Notes under the pieces: generated by a model
Seen by the model: only the letters and a program-made list of their open reading frames with translations
What the model was told of the DNA's origin: nothing
The model's database searches: none
Translations under genes and position numbers: made by a program
Origin: JAAYZX01 sp040770645
GTDB taxonomy: Bacteria > Actinomycetota > Thermoleophilia > RBG-16-64-13
NCBI GenBank assembly: GCA_040770645.1
Contig: JAXGIS010000003.1
Coordinates: 1 to 64,000 of the forward strand
Length of the DNA stretch: 64,000 bases
Reading direction: 5' to 3'
Shown: one piece after another, positions 8,354 through 23,198 of the stretch
Position numbering within the stretch: position 1 is the stretch's first letter
Layout: each line of letters opens with the position of its first letter

Positions 8354-8779
8354 ATGGAGGCCCAGCGCATCACGTACGAGTATCGATTCCTTCGAGCGCG
8401 GATGCGTGCGCATCGACTCCTTGGTGGAAGTGATGCTCGGGTACGAAGCTTCGGACTTCTTGGCCAACCCCGCCCTACTGTTCGACATCCTTCATCCGCA
8501 GGATAGGGAGATTACTTCTCGCTTCTGGCGGGGGACGTGTCGATGGCCTGCGTCAGGTGGTTGCGGCGTGATGGGTCGTCGGTGTGGTGTGAACATACTC
8601 TGACCCCGAGGTGGGAAGCGGGGCAACTCGTGGCGGTGGAGGGTGTGGCGGCGCAGGTGGCTCCACCTCCCGGACGGTGCGGGCGCGTACGGCCGGTTTG
8701 CGAGCGGTTGGTTGAGCGCGCCCCTGAAGGTGAAGCCCAGGCGCGGCTCAGGGCACCGCTCGGTTCGGAGCCTGTTTGA
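8354..8779 (+). pseudogene. PAS-domain protein remnant, multiply frameshifted
   Basis: Pieces of one PAS sensor fold appear in different frames in the correct order: MEAQRITYEYRFL (frame of 8354), RIDSLVEVMLGYEASDFLAN and LLFDILHPQDRE (about 8410-8515), then VRWLRRDGSSVWCEHTLTPR and GQLVAVEGVAAQV (about 8545-8665). Together they span a whole PAS domain of about 110 residues. No histidine kinase, GGDEF or other output domain follows before the convergent ttcA gene at 8782. Either sequence errors broke a short PAS-only protein or this is a decaying sensor gene. Because it is non-essential, real decay cannot be excluded here. Confidence 0.6.
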
Positions 8780-8781
8780 GG

Positions 8782-9573
8782 CTACGCCCAGGGGCGTTTG
8801 CGGCCGCTCCTCGGGCTCCTGCGTCTCACCGTCTCCAAAATGGAAGCGGCCACTTCGCGTTTGGACCGATCGGCGAATGCGCATGAGCATCTGATGCTGG
8901 GGAAGCCGCCCAGGCGGCAGGCACGGGCCAGTTCCCTCTCCTCTATGTAGATCAGCGGTCGGATCAGAGTCACCCGCCCGGCGAACATGTCTCGGCGGGG
9001 CAGCATGCCCTCGCAGCGTCCTTGCCAGAGAAGGTTGAGCAGCAGAGTCTCCGCCACGTCGTTCATGTGGTGGCCTAGGGCAACCTTACGAATCCCCAAG
9101 CCAACGGCCGTCTCCACCAAGGCTTTGCGCCTACGGCGTGCGCAGAGGAAACAGGAGGATAACGGACGGGTCACCTCACTCTGGTCGGGGAGGGGATCGG
9201 AATCCACCACATGCAGCGGTACGTCGAGTCGGGAACACATCGCAGTCAGAAAACGCTCCACGTGCCGTGCGGTCTCGGCTCCGCTCTCAGGGGATGCGGT
9301 CTCTTCGCAGGCAACCTGGTGCGGAGGTCGGACGTGACACGCCTGCAACTCGTAGTGCTCGTGGCGCCACGCTCTGCGCCGAGCGAGGATCTGGAGGAGC
9401 ATCGTGCTGTCCTTGCCTCCGGACAGGCCCACCAGCAGACGGTCTCCATCGGCAACCAGATCGAAATCGCGGATAGCCCGCGATGCGTCGCGGTCCAGGT
9501 AGAAGACGGCGCGGGCGAAGCGGGCCTCTGGGTTTGGCGCAGCCGGTTTCAGATCATCTACCCCCTGGTCCAT
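8782..9573 (-). CDS. ttcA: TtcA-family tRNA thiolation protein (PP-loop ATPase)
   Basis: A PP-loop ATP pyrophosphatase of the TtcA/TtuA group. Seen: SGGKDSTMLLQIL at residue about 55, CFLCARRRRKAL with a CxxC pair, LGHHMNDVAETLLLNLLWQG, and a C-terminal SIRCSCAFADRSKREV. These are the marks of the tRNA 2-thiocytidine (position 32) enzyme, which adenylates C32 and holds an iron-sulfur cluster on CxxC plus another Cys. I place the start at the ATG at 9573 because conserved sequence begins soon after; the frame is open to 9678 and there is no clear ribosome-binding site. Its position beside a tRNA cluster fits a tRNA modification role. Confidence 0.82.
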   Translation of the reverse strand: MDQGVDDLKPAAPNPEARFARAVFYLDRDASRAIRDFDLVADGDRLLVGLSGGKDSTMLLQILARRRAWRHEHYELQACHVRPPHQVACEETASPESGAETARHVERFLTAMCSRLDVPLHVVDSDPLPDQSEVTRPLSSCFLCARRRRKALVETAVGLGIRKVALGHHMNDVAETLLLNLLWQGRCEGMLPRRDMFAGRVTLIRPLIYIEERELARACRLGGFPSIRCSCAFADRSKREVAASILETVRRRSPRSGRKRPWA

Positions 9574-9719
9574 GATTCGCAGCCGACGGGTGCGGGAGGG
9601 ACTGGTGCAGTGTAGCGCCGGGCGGACGTTTTTGTTGGCCCGAAGGCTTCGAAATCGGGCCTCGGCTGCGGGCGGCAAACCGGGGTGCTCGTATCGCGAT
9701 CGAGCCGTTAATCGGCTGC

Positions 9720-9748
9720 TTGAAAAGGGTATGGGCAGGCGGTATCAT
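9720..9748 (+). promoter_or_regulatory. Promoter of the tRNA cluster
   Basis: TTGAAA (9720-9725) and TATCAT (9743-9748) are separated by 17 bp. The expected transcription start is near 9755, about 25 nt before tRNA-Tyr. Good match to a primary-sigma promoter. Confidence 0.65.
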
Positions 9749-9779
9749 CCTGCTCCGCCTGAAGGGCCGGGACCTCGTT

Positions 9780-9864
<85 letters not shown>

Positions 9865-9908
9865 GTACGACCCATGGTCCTGAGGGTGGCGTTTGAGACC
9901 AACAACGA

Positions 9909-9981
9909 GCCTCCCTAGCTCAGTTGGCAGAGCACTTCCATGGTAAGGAAGGGGTCATCAGTTCGAGTCTGATGGGAGGCT
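9909..9981 (+). tRNA. tRNA-Thr (GGT)
   Basis: Perfect acceptor stem GCCTCCC/GGGAGGC, anticodon stem CTTCC/GGAAG with loop ATGGTAA (anticodon GGT), T-loop TTCGAGT, discriminator T. CCA is not encoded. Confidence 0.96.
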
Positions 9982-9993
9982 CAGATTCTTCAT

Positions 9994-10067
9994 GGCGGCG
10001 TAGCTCAGCTGGTCAGAGCAGCGGAATCATAATCCGCGAGTCCGGGGTTCGAGTCCCTGCGCCGCTA
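9994..10067 (+). tRNA. tRNA-Met (CAT)
   Basis: Acceptor GGCGGCG pairs with CGCCGCT (one G-T), anticodon stem GCGGA/TCCGC with loop ATCATAA (anticodon CAT), T-loop TTCGAGT, discriminator A, no encoded CCA. The fully paired first base pair points to elongator rather than initiator tRNA; a lysidine-type Ile tRNA is the less likely alternative. Confidence 0.93.
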
Positions 10068-10165
10068 CTGGGCTCAGCGCGGGGCGTGCGGACACGGCGC
10101 AGCCCACGCTGAGTTTTGCGTTGTGATACTATCGACTCTGGTTTCGGGTCGGAAATGGGGAAGCA

Positions 10166-10318
10166 ATGCGCGTACGAGTAACCTTTGCCTGCCAGGAATG
10201 CAAGCGCAGGAACTATACGAGTACTTGCGAAGAATAAGCGGAACGATCCGGATCGGCTCGAACTGCGCAAGTACTGCAAATGGTGTGGCGCGTATATGCC
10301 GCATAAGAAACCAAGTAG
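10166..10318 (+). CDS. rpmG: 50S ribosomal protein L33, frameshifted
   Basis: The first frame gives MRVRVTFACQECKRRNYTST, the next gives KNKRNDPDRLELRKYCKWC followed by GAYMPHKKP. This is a complete L33 of about 50 residues with both zinc-binding pairs (CQEC and CKWC). The frame breaks at 10222-10231, and the terminal TAG is out of frame by one further base, so two indels are needed. L33 between tRNA genes and secE is the standard actinobacterial arrangement. Confidence 0.88.
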
Positions 10319-10328
10319 AGGAGATCGC

Positions 10329-10401
10329 AGGGCAGTAGCTCCAACGGTAGAGCCGGTCTCCAAAACCGGATGTTGGGGTTCGAATCCCTCCTGCCCTGCC
10401 A
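10329..10401 (+). tRNA. tRNA-Trp (CCA)
   Basis: Acceptor AGGGCAG/CTGCCCT, anticodon stem CCGGT/ACCGG with loop CTCCAAA (anticodon CCA), T-loop TTCGAAT, discriminator G and encoded CCA. It lies 11 nt after rpmG and 35 nt before secE, so it is probably co-transcribed with both. Confidence 0.96.
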
Positions 10402-10435
10402 CCCCCTTTCTCGCCGATAAGGAATCCAGACCCAT

Positions 10436-10733
10436 ATGGCCAAAGAAACCGCCACAAAGGTTACCAGCAAGCCCCGTTCCGGGCTTGGGTGCGGCTATGA
10501 GCCGCGCCCGCTCTCTGAGCCGCCAAGGCTCAGCAGACGCAGGCCTCCAAGGGGAATCGTTTCCGCCGTTATCTGCGTGAAGTCAAGGTGGAGATGAGCA
10601 AGGTCACCTGGCCCAACCGCGCAGAAGTGGTCAGGCGACTTCTGTGGTCATTGTGGCGGTGCTGATCGCCGCTGCCTACATCCGGGGTTCTGGATGCCGT
10701 GGTCAGCTCGTGAAACTGGTCAGGCTCGGCTAG
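10436..10733 (+). CDS. secE: Preprotein translocase subunit SecE, multiply frameshifted
   Basis: The conserved SecE core is visible in pieces: RYLREVKVEMSKVTWPNRAE (amphipathic helix, about 10570-10630), SVVIVAVLIAAAYI (single membrane helix, about 10640-10680), then VLDAVV and LVKLVRLG before TAG at 10731. Residues upstream form a low-complexity charged N-terminus as in actinobacterial SecE. At least three indels are needed to join them. SecE forms the SecYEG channel with SecY, encoded at 35.7 kb. Confidence 0.85.
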
Positions 10734-10766
10734 CACCGGCCGTTCTGAAAGCGAGTCGGTAACGCA

Positions 10767-11289
10767 GTGGAGCCCAAGTATGTCATAAACACTTATTCGG
10801 GGCATGAGAACAAGGCGACGCGCCAATCTCGAGCGGCGCGCATACAGTCCCTGAACCAGACCGAGAGCTTCTTCGACATCGTGGTCCCCACCGAACAGGT
10901 CATCGAGACCAAAGGCGGGGAGAAGGTGCAGGTGGAGAAGCGCATCTTCCCCGGTTACATACTCGTGCACATGATACTGAGTGACGAGTCGTGGTCACTG
11001 GTCAAGAACACCCCCGGCGTCACGGGTTTTGTCGGCTCGGAGAACAAGCCGACCCCGTTGAGCCCGGCGGAAGTTGATCGCATACTGCACACCTCTACTG
11101 CCGAGAAGCCCAAGGCCAAGGCGGAGTTCTCAGTGGGAGACCAAGTGAAGGTGGTCACGGGGCCCTGACCGACTTCACCAGCGAGGTTGCGGAAGTGAAT
11201 GTGGAACAAAGCAAGCTCAAGGTGATGGTGTCCATCTTCGGACGTGACACTCCTACCGAACTGGGCTTCGGCAGGTCAAGAAGATCTAG
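10767..11289 (+). CDS. nusG: Transcription termination/antitermination factor NusG, frameshifted near C-terminus
   Basis: The NGN domain is intact from the GTG start (KYVINTYSGHENKA, FPGYILVHM, VTGFVGS). The frame then breaks in the GGGGCCC run at 11158-11164; restoring one base gives LTDFTSEVAEVNVEQSKLKV and MVSIFGRDTPTELGF, the KOW domain. A second missing base near 11275 restores QVKKI before TAG at 11287. NusG binds RNA polymerase clamp and couples it to Rho or ribosomes. It lies 33 nt after secE, its usual neighbour. Confidence 0.9.
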
Positions 11290-11306
11290 GTAACGGAGAG
11301 TCGGAA

Positions 11307-11736
11307 GTGGCCAAAGAAGGTACGGGCGATAGTCAAGCTTCAGATCAAGGGTGGGCAGGCTACCCCTGCGCCTCCCGTCGGCCCTGCCCTGGGCCAGCAC
11401 GGCGTGAACATCATGGAGTTCTGCAAGTCCTACAACGCGCAGACTCAGGACAAGACCGGCACCGTGGTCCCTGTGGAGATCACGATCTTCGAGGATAGGT
11501 CCTTCACCTTCATTCTCAAGACCCCGCCGGCCGCCGTTCTCATCAAGCAGATCACCGGTGTTCCCAAGGGCGCGGCGAAGTCGCGCCGGGAGAAGGTGGG
11601 AGTCATCACCCGGGAGCAGCTTCGGACCATCGCCGAGCAGAAACTGCCGGATCTGAACTGCACCGATGTGGAAGCAGCCATGAACACGCTCATGGGCACG
11701 GCCCGCAGCATGGGCGTGACGGTGGACGAGGAGTAG
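11307..11736 (+). CDS. rplK: 50S ribosomal protein L11, frameshift at codon 4
   Basis: The GTG at 11307 begins VAK, then one extra A shifts the frame; after it the sequence reads VRAIVKLQIKGGQATPAPPV, GPALGQHGVNIMEFCKSYNA and continues intact to AARSMGV-type end ARSMGVTVDEE. Full length is about 142 residues, normal for L11. It binds 23S rRNA at the GTPase-associated centre. It starts 17 nt after nusG. Confidence 0.92.
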
Positions 11737-11794
11737 TAGTAGCCGTACAGGTGGGAGGGCCTTCGCGTCCGTTGGTACCACCAGGAGGAAGCTG

Positions 11795-12511
11795 ATGAGC
11801 AAGGATTCCAGACAGTACAAAGAGGCGAAGAGGGCTGTGGAGCCCGGTCGGCTCTATAGCGCGCTCGAAGCGGTGCGCCTCATCAAAAGCATGCAGACTG
11901 CCAAGTTCGATGAGACCGTCGAGGTCCACATCAAGCTCGGTGTCAACCCGCGTCACGCGGACCAGCAGGTTCGTGGCACGCTCATGCTTCCCTTCGGCAC
12001 CGGCAAATCGGTTCGGGTGGCCGTCTTCGCCAAGGGCGAGAAAGCCAGTGAGGCAGAGGAGGCGGGAGCCGAGATCGTGGGCGCAGAAGACTTGGCCCAG
12101 AAGGTTCAAGACGGTTTCCTCGATTTCGATGCCGCCATCGCGACGCCTGACATGATGGGGGTGGTGGGCAAGCTGGGTCGCATCCTCGGTCCGCGGGGGC
12201 TTATGCCCAACCCCAAAGCGGGGACGGTGACCTTCGAAGTGGGCAAGGCAGTCAAGGATATGAAGGCCGGCAAGGTGGAGTACCGTACCGACAAGTTCGG
12301 CGTGGTTCACCTCATCATTGGCAAGAAGTCCTTCGACGAGGAGGCGTTGTCCGGAAACTACCGTGAAGTGATGGACGAGATTGTGCGTGCCAAGCCTGCG
12401 GCGGCCAAGGGCAAGTACCTGCGCAGTGTGACTATGGCCAGCACCATGGGCCCCGGAATCCCCCTTGACACAAGTAGGGCCCGTGCGCTGGAAGAGGAAG
12501 GAGCTCGTTAG
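11795..12511 (+). CDS. rplA: 50S ribosomal protein L1
   Basis: A 238-residue L1 with the typical GKSVRVAVFAKGEKASEAEE, DMMGVVGKLGRILGPRGLMP and SVTMASTMGPGIPLD blocks. The ATG is preceded by AGGAGG 8 nt upstream. L1 forms the mobile L1 stalk on 23S rRNA and in many bacteria represses its own L11-L1 operon. No mimic of the rRNA site was identified here. Confidence 0.97.
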   Translation: MSKDSRQYKEAKRAVEPGRLYSALEAVRLIKSMQTAKFDETVEVHIKLGVNPRHADQQVRGTLMLPFGTGKSVRVAVFAKGEKASEAEEAGAEIVGAEDLAQKVQDGFLDFDAAIATPDMMGVVGKLGRILGPRGLMPNPKAGTVTFEVGKAVKDMKAGKVEYRTDKFGVVHLIIGKKSFDEEALSGNYREVMDEIVRAKPAAAKGKYLRSVTMASTMGPGIPLDTSRARALEEEGAR

Positions 12512-12544
12512 AGGTTGGAGTCTCCCGGCAGCGGGGTATACTGC

Positions 12545-12700
12545 TGCTTCCCAGCCTGAGACAGTCGGTTCCCTCAGGGGCATAAGTAGGCGTGATCATG
12601 CGCCGGCCGGCCGAGGCGGGATGCGAGAGAAGAACTGCGGCCCATGTGGGGCCATCCTTTTGCGTCCACCTCTGTTCTCAGGGGTGGACGATATTTTTTG
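12545..12700 (+). promoter_or_regulatory. Ribosomal protein L10 leader (autoregulatory RNA)
   Basis: The 206-nt gap before rplJ holds elements resembling the bacterial L10 leader: a CCTGAGACAGTCGG segment followed by a CATAAGTAGGC kink-turn-like stretch, the palindromic CGCCGGCCGGCC, and a GTCCACC..GGTGGAC stem near 12663-12688 that ends in ATATTTTTT. In known systems the L10(L12)4 complex binds the kink-turn and represses translation or promotes termination. Position and motif order support this; boundaries are approximate. Confidence 0.6.
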
Positions 12701-12717
12701 GAAAGGAGGGATGAGAC

Positions 12718-13242
12718 GTGGCAAAAGCCGGCAAAGTCAAGAGGGTTGAGGGAATGCTCACCGGCATGTCCGGTTCTCCCGTCATGTACCTCTTGGACTT
12801 CCAAGGTCTGACGGTGGCTGAGATCACGGACCTGCGGCGCCGCCTTCGTGCTATCGACGCGTCTTTGCAGGTGGTTAAGAATACGCTGGCGAAACGTGCG
12901 GCGGCGGATGCGGGTCTGGAAGGTATAACCGAGCTTCTGGTGGGTCCGTCTGCCTTGGTTTACTGCCACGGCGACGCTGTCGCGACCGCCAAGGTCGTGC
13001 AGGCCTTCATCCGCGAGAAGCGGAAAGCGGCCGTGAAGGGCGGCTTTCTGCAGAGCAAGGCCATTACGGTTGGCCAGGTGGAGCAGATGGCCACTCTGCC
13101 GCCTCGCGAGGAGTTGCTCGCCCGTGTGGTGGGTGGTATCGCCGCGCCGCTGTACGGGCTGGCGATTGTGCTGAACGGGCCTATCCGCGGGCTCGCAGTG
13201 GCGTTGGGTCGAATTCAGGAACAAAAGGCGCAGGCCGCTTGA
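12718..13242 (+). CDS. rplJ: 50S ribosomal protein L10
   Basis: A 174-residue L10 from a GTG start with GGAAAGGAGG just upstream. YLLDFQGLTVAEITDLRRRL and VVKNTLAKRAA are the rRNA-binding N-terminal part; the C-terminal helix (LYGLAIVLNGPIRGLAVALG) anchors L7/L12 dimers. It is followed by rplL at 75 nt. Confidence 0.97.
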   Translation: MAKAGKVKRVEGMLTGMSGSPVMYLLDFQGLTVAEITDLRRRLRAIDASLQVVKNTLAKRAAADAGLEGITELLVGPSALVYCHGDAVATAKVVQAFIREKRKAAVKGGFLQSKAITVGQVEQMATLPPREELLARVVGGIAAPLYGLAIVLNGPIRGLAVALGRIQEQKAQAA

Positions 13243-13317
13243 GGGCGAGTGTGCGGGAGTGTTGTACGCAGTCTGGAGTGAGAGGGCTTAGCCCGCAGTA
13301 TATGGAGGCATGAAGGA

Positions 13318-13698
13318 ATGACCCCGCAGGAACTGATCGAAGAGATCAAGAAGATGTCGGTGCTCGAGCTGGCGGATTTGGTTAAGGCGCTCGAAGAGGA
13401 ATTTGGCGTGTCGGCCGCTGCGCCTGTGGCTGTGGCGGCCGCTCCGGCGGCCGGAACGGGGGCCGCAGCTGTAGAGGAGGAGGAGAAGAGCGAGTTTGAC
13501 GTTATCCTCACCTCGGTGGGTGACAAGAAGATCAACGTCATCAAAGTCGTGCGTGCTGCCACCGGCCTGGGCCTGAAGGAAGCCAAGGACCTGGTTGATG
13601 GTGCACCCAATCCGGTCAAGCAGGGTATCAGCAAGCAGGAAGCCGAAGAATTGAAGAAGGATCTCGAGGAAGCCGGCGCAGGCGTCGAGGTCAAGTAG
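13318..13698 (+). CDS. rplL: 50S ribosomal protein L7/L12
   Basis: A 126-residue L12: N-terminal dimerisation domain (LVKALEEEFGV), an Ala/Pro/Glu hinge, then the factor-binding domain (VGDKKINVIKVVRAATGLGL, KEAKDLVDGAP). It is present in several copies per ribosome, and the strong hairpins that follow would let it be made in excess over rpoB. Confidence 0.97.
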   Translation: MTPQELIEEIKKMSVLELADLVKALEEEFGVSAAAPVAVAAAPAAGTGAAAVEEEEKSEFDVILTSVGDKKINVIKVVRAATGLGLKEAKDLVDGAPNPVKQGISKQEAEELKKDLEEAGAGVEVK

Positions 13699-13715
13699 CG
13701 GCAGACGTGATATGG

Positions 13716-13750
13716 TTCCCGGCGGCCGCCCGGAAGGCGGCCGCCGGGAA
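13716..13750 (+). terminator. Strong hairpin 1 in the rplL-rpoB spacer
   Basis: A perfect 15-bp stem (arms 13716-13730 and 13736-13750) with a CGGAA loop begins 18 nt after the rplL stop. There is no T-tract. In other bacteria this spacer holds a partial terminator or RNase III site that lowers rpoBC relative to ribosomal protein mRNA; the same role is inferred here. Confidence 0.6.
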
Positions 13751-13763
13751 CAGACGAGCTGTT

Positions 13764-13793
13764 AGGTCCGACGCGCGGGTGCGCGTCGGACCT
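13764..13793 (+). terminator. Strong hairpin 2 in the rplL-rpoB spacer
   Basis: A second perfect stem of 13 bp (13764-13776 with 13781-13793) and a GGGT tetraloop lies 14 nt after the first. Tandem placement of two such stems suggests an attenuator or RNA-processing region before rpoB. Confidence 0.6.
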
Positions 13794-13878
13794 GGCCTGC
13801 TTGTCATTCCTGTGATAGACTTCAAGTTTGCGCATGAGCCAGTGCAAAAACCCCAACGCATGTGAGGAGTGACCCCGC

Positions 13879-17660
<3,782 letters not shown>

Positions 17661-17669
17661 GAGCCTTCC

Positions 17670-22139
<4,470 letters not shown>

Positions 22140-22158
22140 CCACGCTCTTCAGCATTTC

Positions 22159-22187
22159 TTGTCGCTGCGTTGGGGCTTTGCTATACT
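22159..22187 (+). promoter_or_regulatory. Promoter of the rpsL (str) operon
   Basis: TTGTCG (22159-22164) and TATACT (22182-22187) are spaced by 17 bp, in the 103-nt gap after rpoC. A 7-bp hairpin (22194-22200 with 22205-22211) at the predicted 5' end of the transcript could protect the mRNA or regulate rpsL. Confidence 0.7.
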
Positions 22188-22242
22188 TCGCCGCCGCGGC
22201 TCGTGCCGCGGGTGACTTGCCATTGTGACACAGGGAGTTTGT

Positions 22243-22614
22243 GTGCCGACCATAAACCAGCTAATACGCAAAGCGCGGGTCTCGCAGGCCAAGAAGACCA
22301 AGACCCCTGCGCTCAAAGGTGCACCGCAGAAGCGTGGCGTTTGCACGCGTGTGTATACCACCACGCCCAAGAAGCCCAACTCGGCTCTGCGCAAGGTCGC
22401 GCGCGTCCGTCTCGTGAACGGCATGGAAGTGACCGCTTACATACCCGGCATCGGCCACAATCTGCAGGAGCACTCGGTGGTGCTTATCCGCGGAGGCCGT
22501 GTGAAGGATCTACCGGGTGTACGTTACAAGATCATCCGAGCCGCTCTCGATGCAGCTGGAGTGGCCAACCGCAAGCAAGGCCGTTCCAAGTATGGCGTGA
22601 AGGCCAAGGACTAG
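22243..22614 (+). CDS. rpsL: 30S ribosomal protein S12
   Basis: A 123-residue S12. The GTG at 22243 is chosen because the conserved start reads VPTINQLIRKAR and a GGGAG lies 8 nt upstream; an upstream GTG at 22225 adds six residues without support. The decoding-centre segments TTTPKKPNSALRKVARVRL and RGGRVKDLPGVRY carry the two Lys that are changed in streptomycin-resistant strains, here wild type. Confidence 0.97.
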   Translation: MPTINQLIRKARVSQAKKTKTPALKGAPQKRGVCTRVYTTTPKKPNSALRKVARVRLVNGMEVTAYIPGIGHNLQEHSVVLIRGGRVKDLPGVRYKIIRAALDAAGVANRKQGRSKYGVKAKD

Positions 22615-22632
22615 GCCGGAGAATTAAGGATC

Positions 22633-23100
22633 ATGAGGCGAACCAAAGCACAGAAACGTGAAATCCAGCCGGATCCGGTTTTCAAGAACCGGTTGGTTAC
22701 CCAGGTCATCAACCGCATGATGCTCGATGGCAAAAAGTCCACCGCCGAACGCATCATGTATGACGCTCTGGCCATCATCCGCGAACGTACCGGCAATGAC
22801 CCGGTGGTGGTCCTCAAAGAAGCGGTGGAGAACGTCAGGCCGCAGTTGGAGGTGCGCTCGCGGCGCGTCGGTGGCGCCAACTACCAGGTGCCGGTGGAAG
22901 TCCCCACACGCCGTTCGTACACGCTGGCTATCCGTTGGCTCGTCACTCACAGCCGGTTGCGGCGTGAGAAGCGGATGTCCGAGCGTTTGGCAGGCGAATT
23001 GCTCGATGGCTACGGGCACACCGGTATCACGATGAAGAAGAAAGAAGACCTGCTGCGTATGGCAGAGGCCAACAAGGCCTTCGCTCACTATCGCTGGTAG
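22633..23100 (+). CDS. rpsG: 30S ribosomal protein S7
   Basis: A 155-residue S7 (RRTKAQKREIQPDPVFKNRL, VGGANYQVPVEVPTRRSYTL, FAHYRW end). It nucleates the 30S head on 16S rRNA. It lies 18 nt after rpsL and 98 nt before fusA, as in the str operon. Confidence 0.97.
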   Translation: MRRTKAQKREIQPDPVFKNRLVTQVINRMMLDGKKSTAERIMYDALAIIRERTGNDPVVVLKEAVENVRPQLEVRSRRVGGANYQVPVEVPTRRSYTLAIRWLVTHSRLRREKRMSERLAGELLDGYGHTGITMKKKEDLLRMAEANKAFAHYRW

Positions 23101-23198
23101 GCTGGAGAGTAGTCAGAGCGTAAGCAAGGACATGATCGAGTCCGGGCGGGTTCGCCCCGTGGGCGCCCGCTCGGATTCGTGTATGCGTGAGGAGCCAG

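Noticed and set aside
8492..8890. Minus-strand open frame extending past the 3' end of ttcA
   Set aside because: It overlaps the PAS region and ttcA in a different frame, is rich in Arg/Pro as expected for GC-rich noise, and has no known domain.
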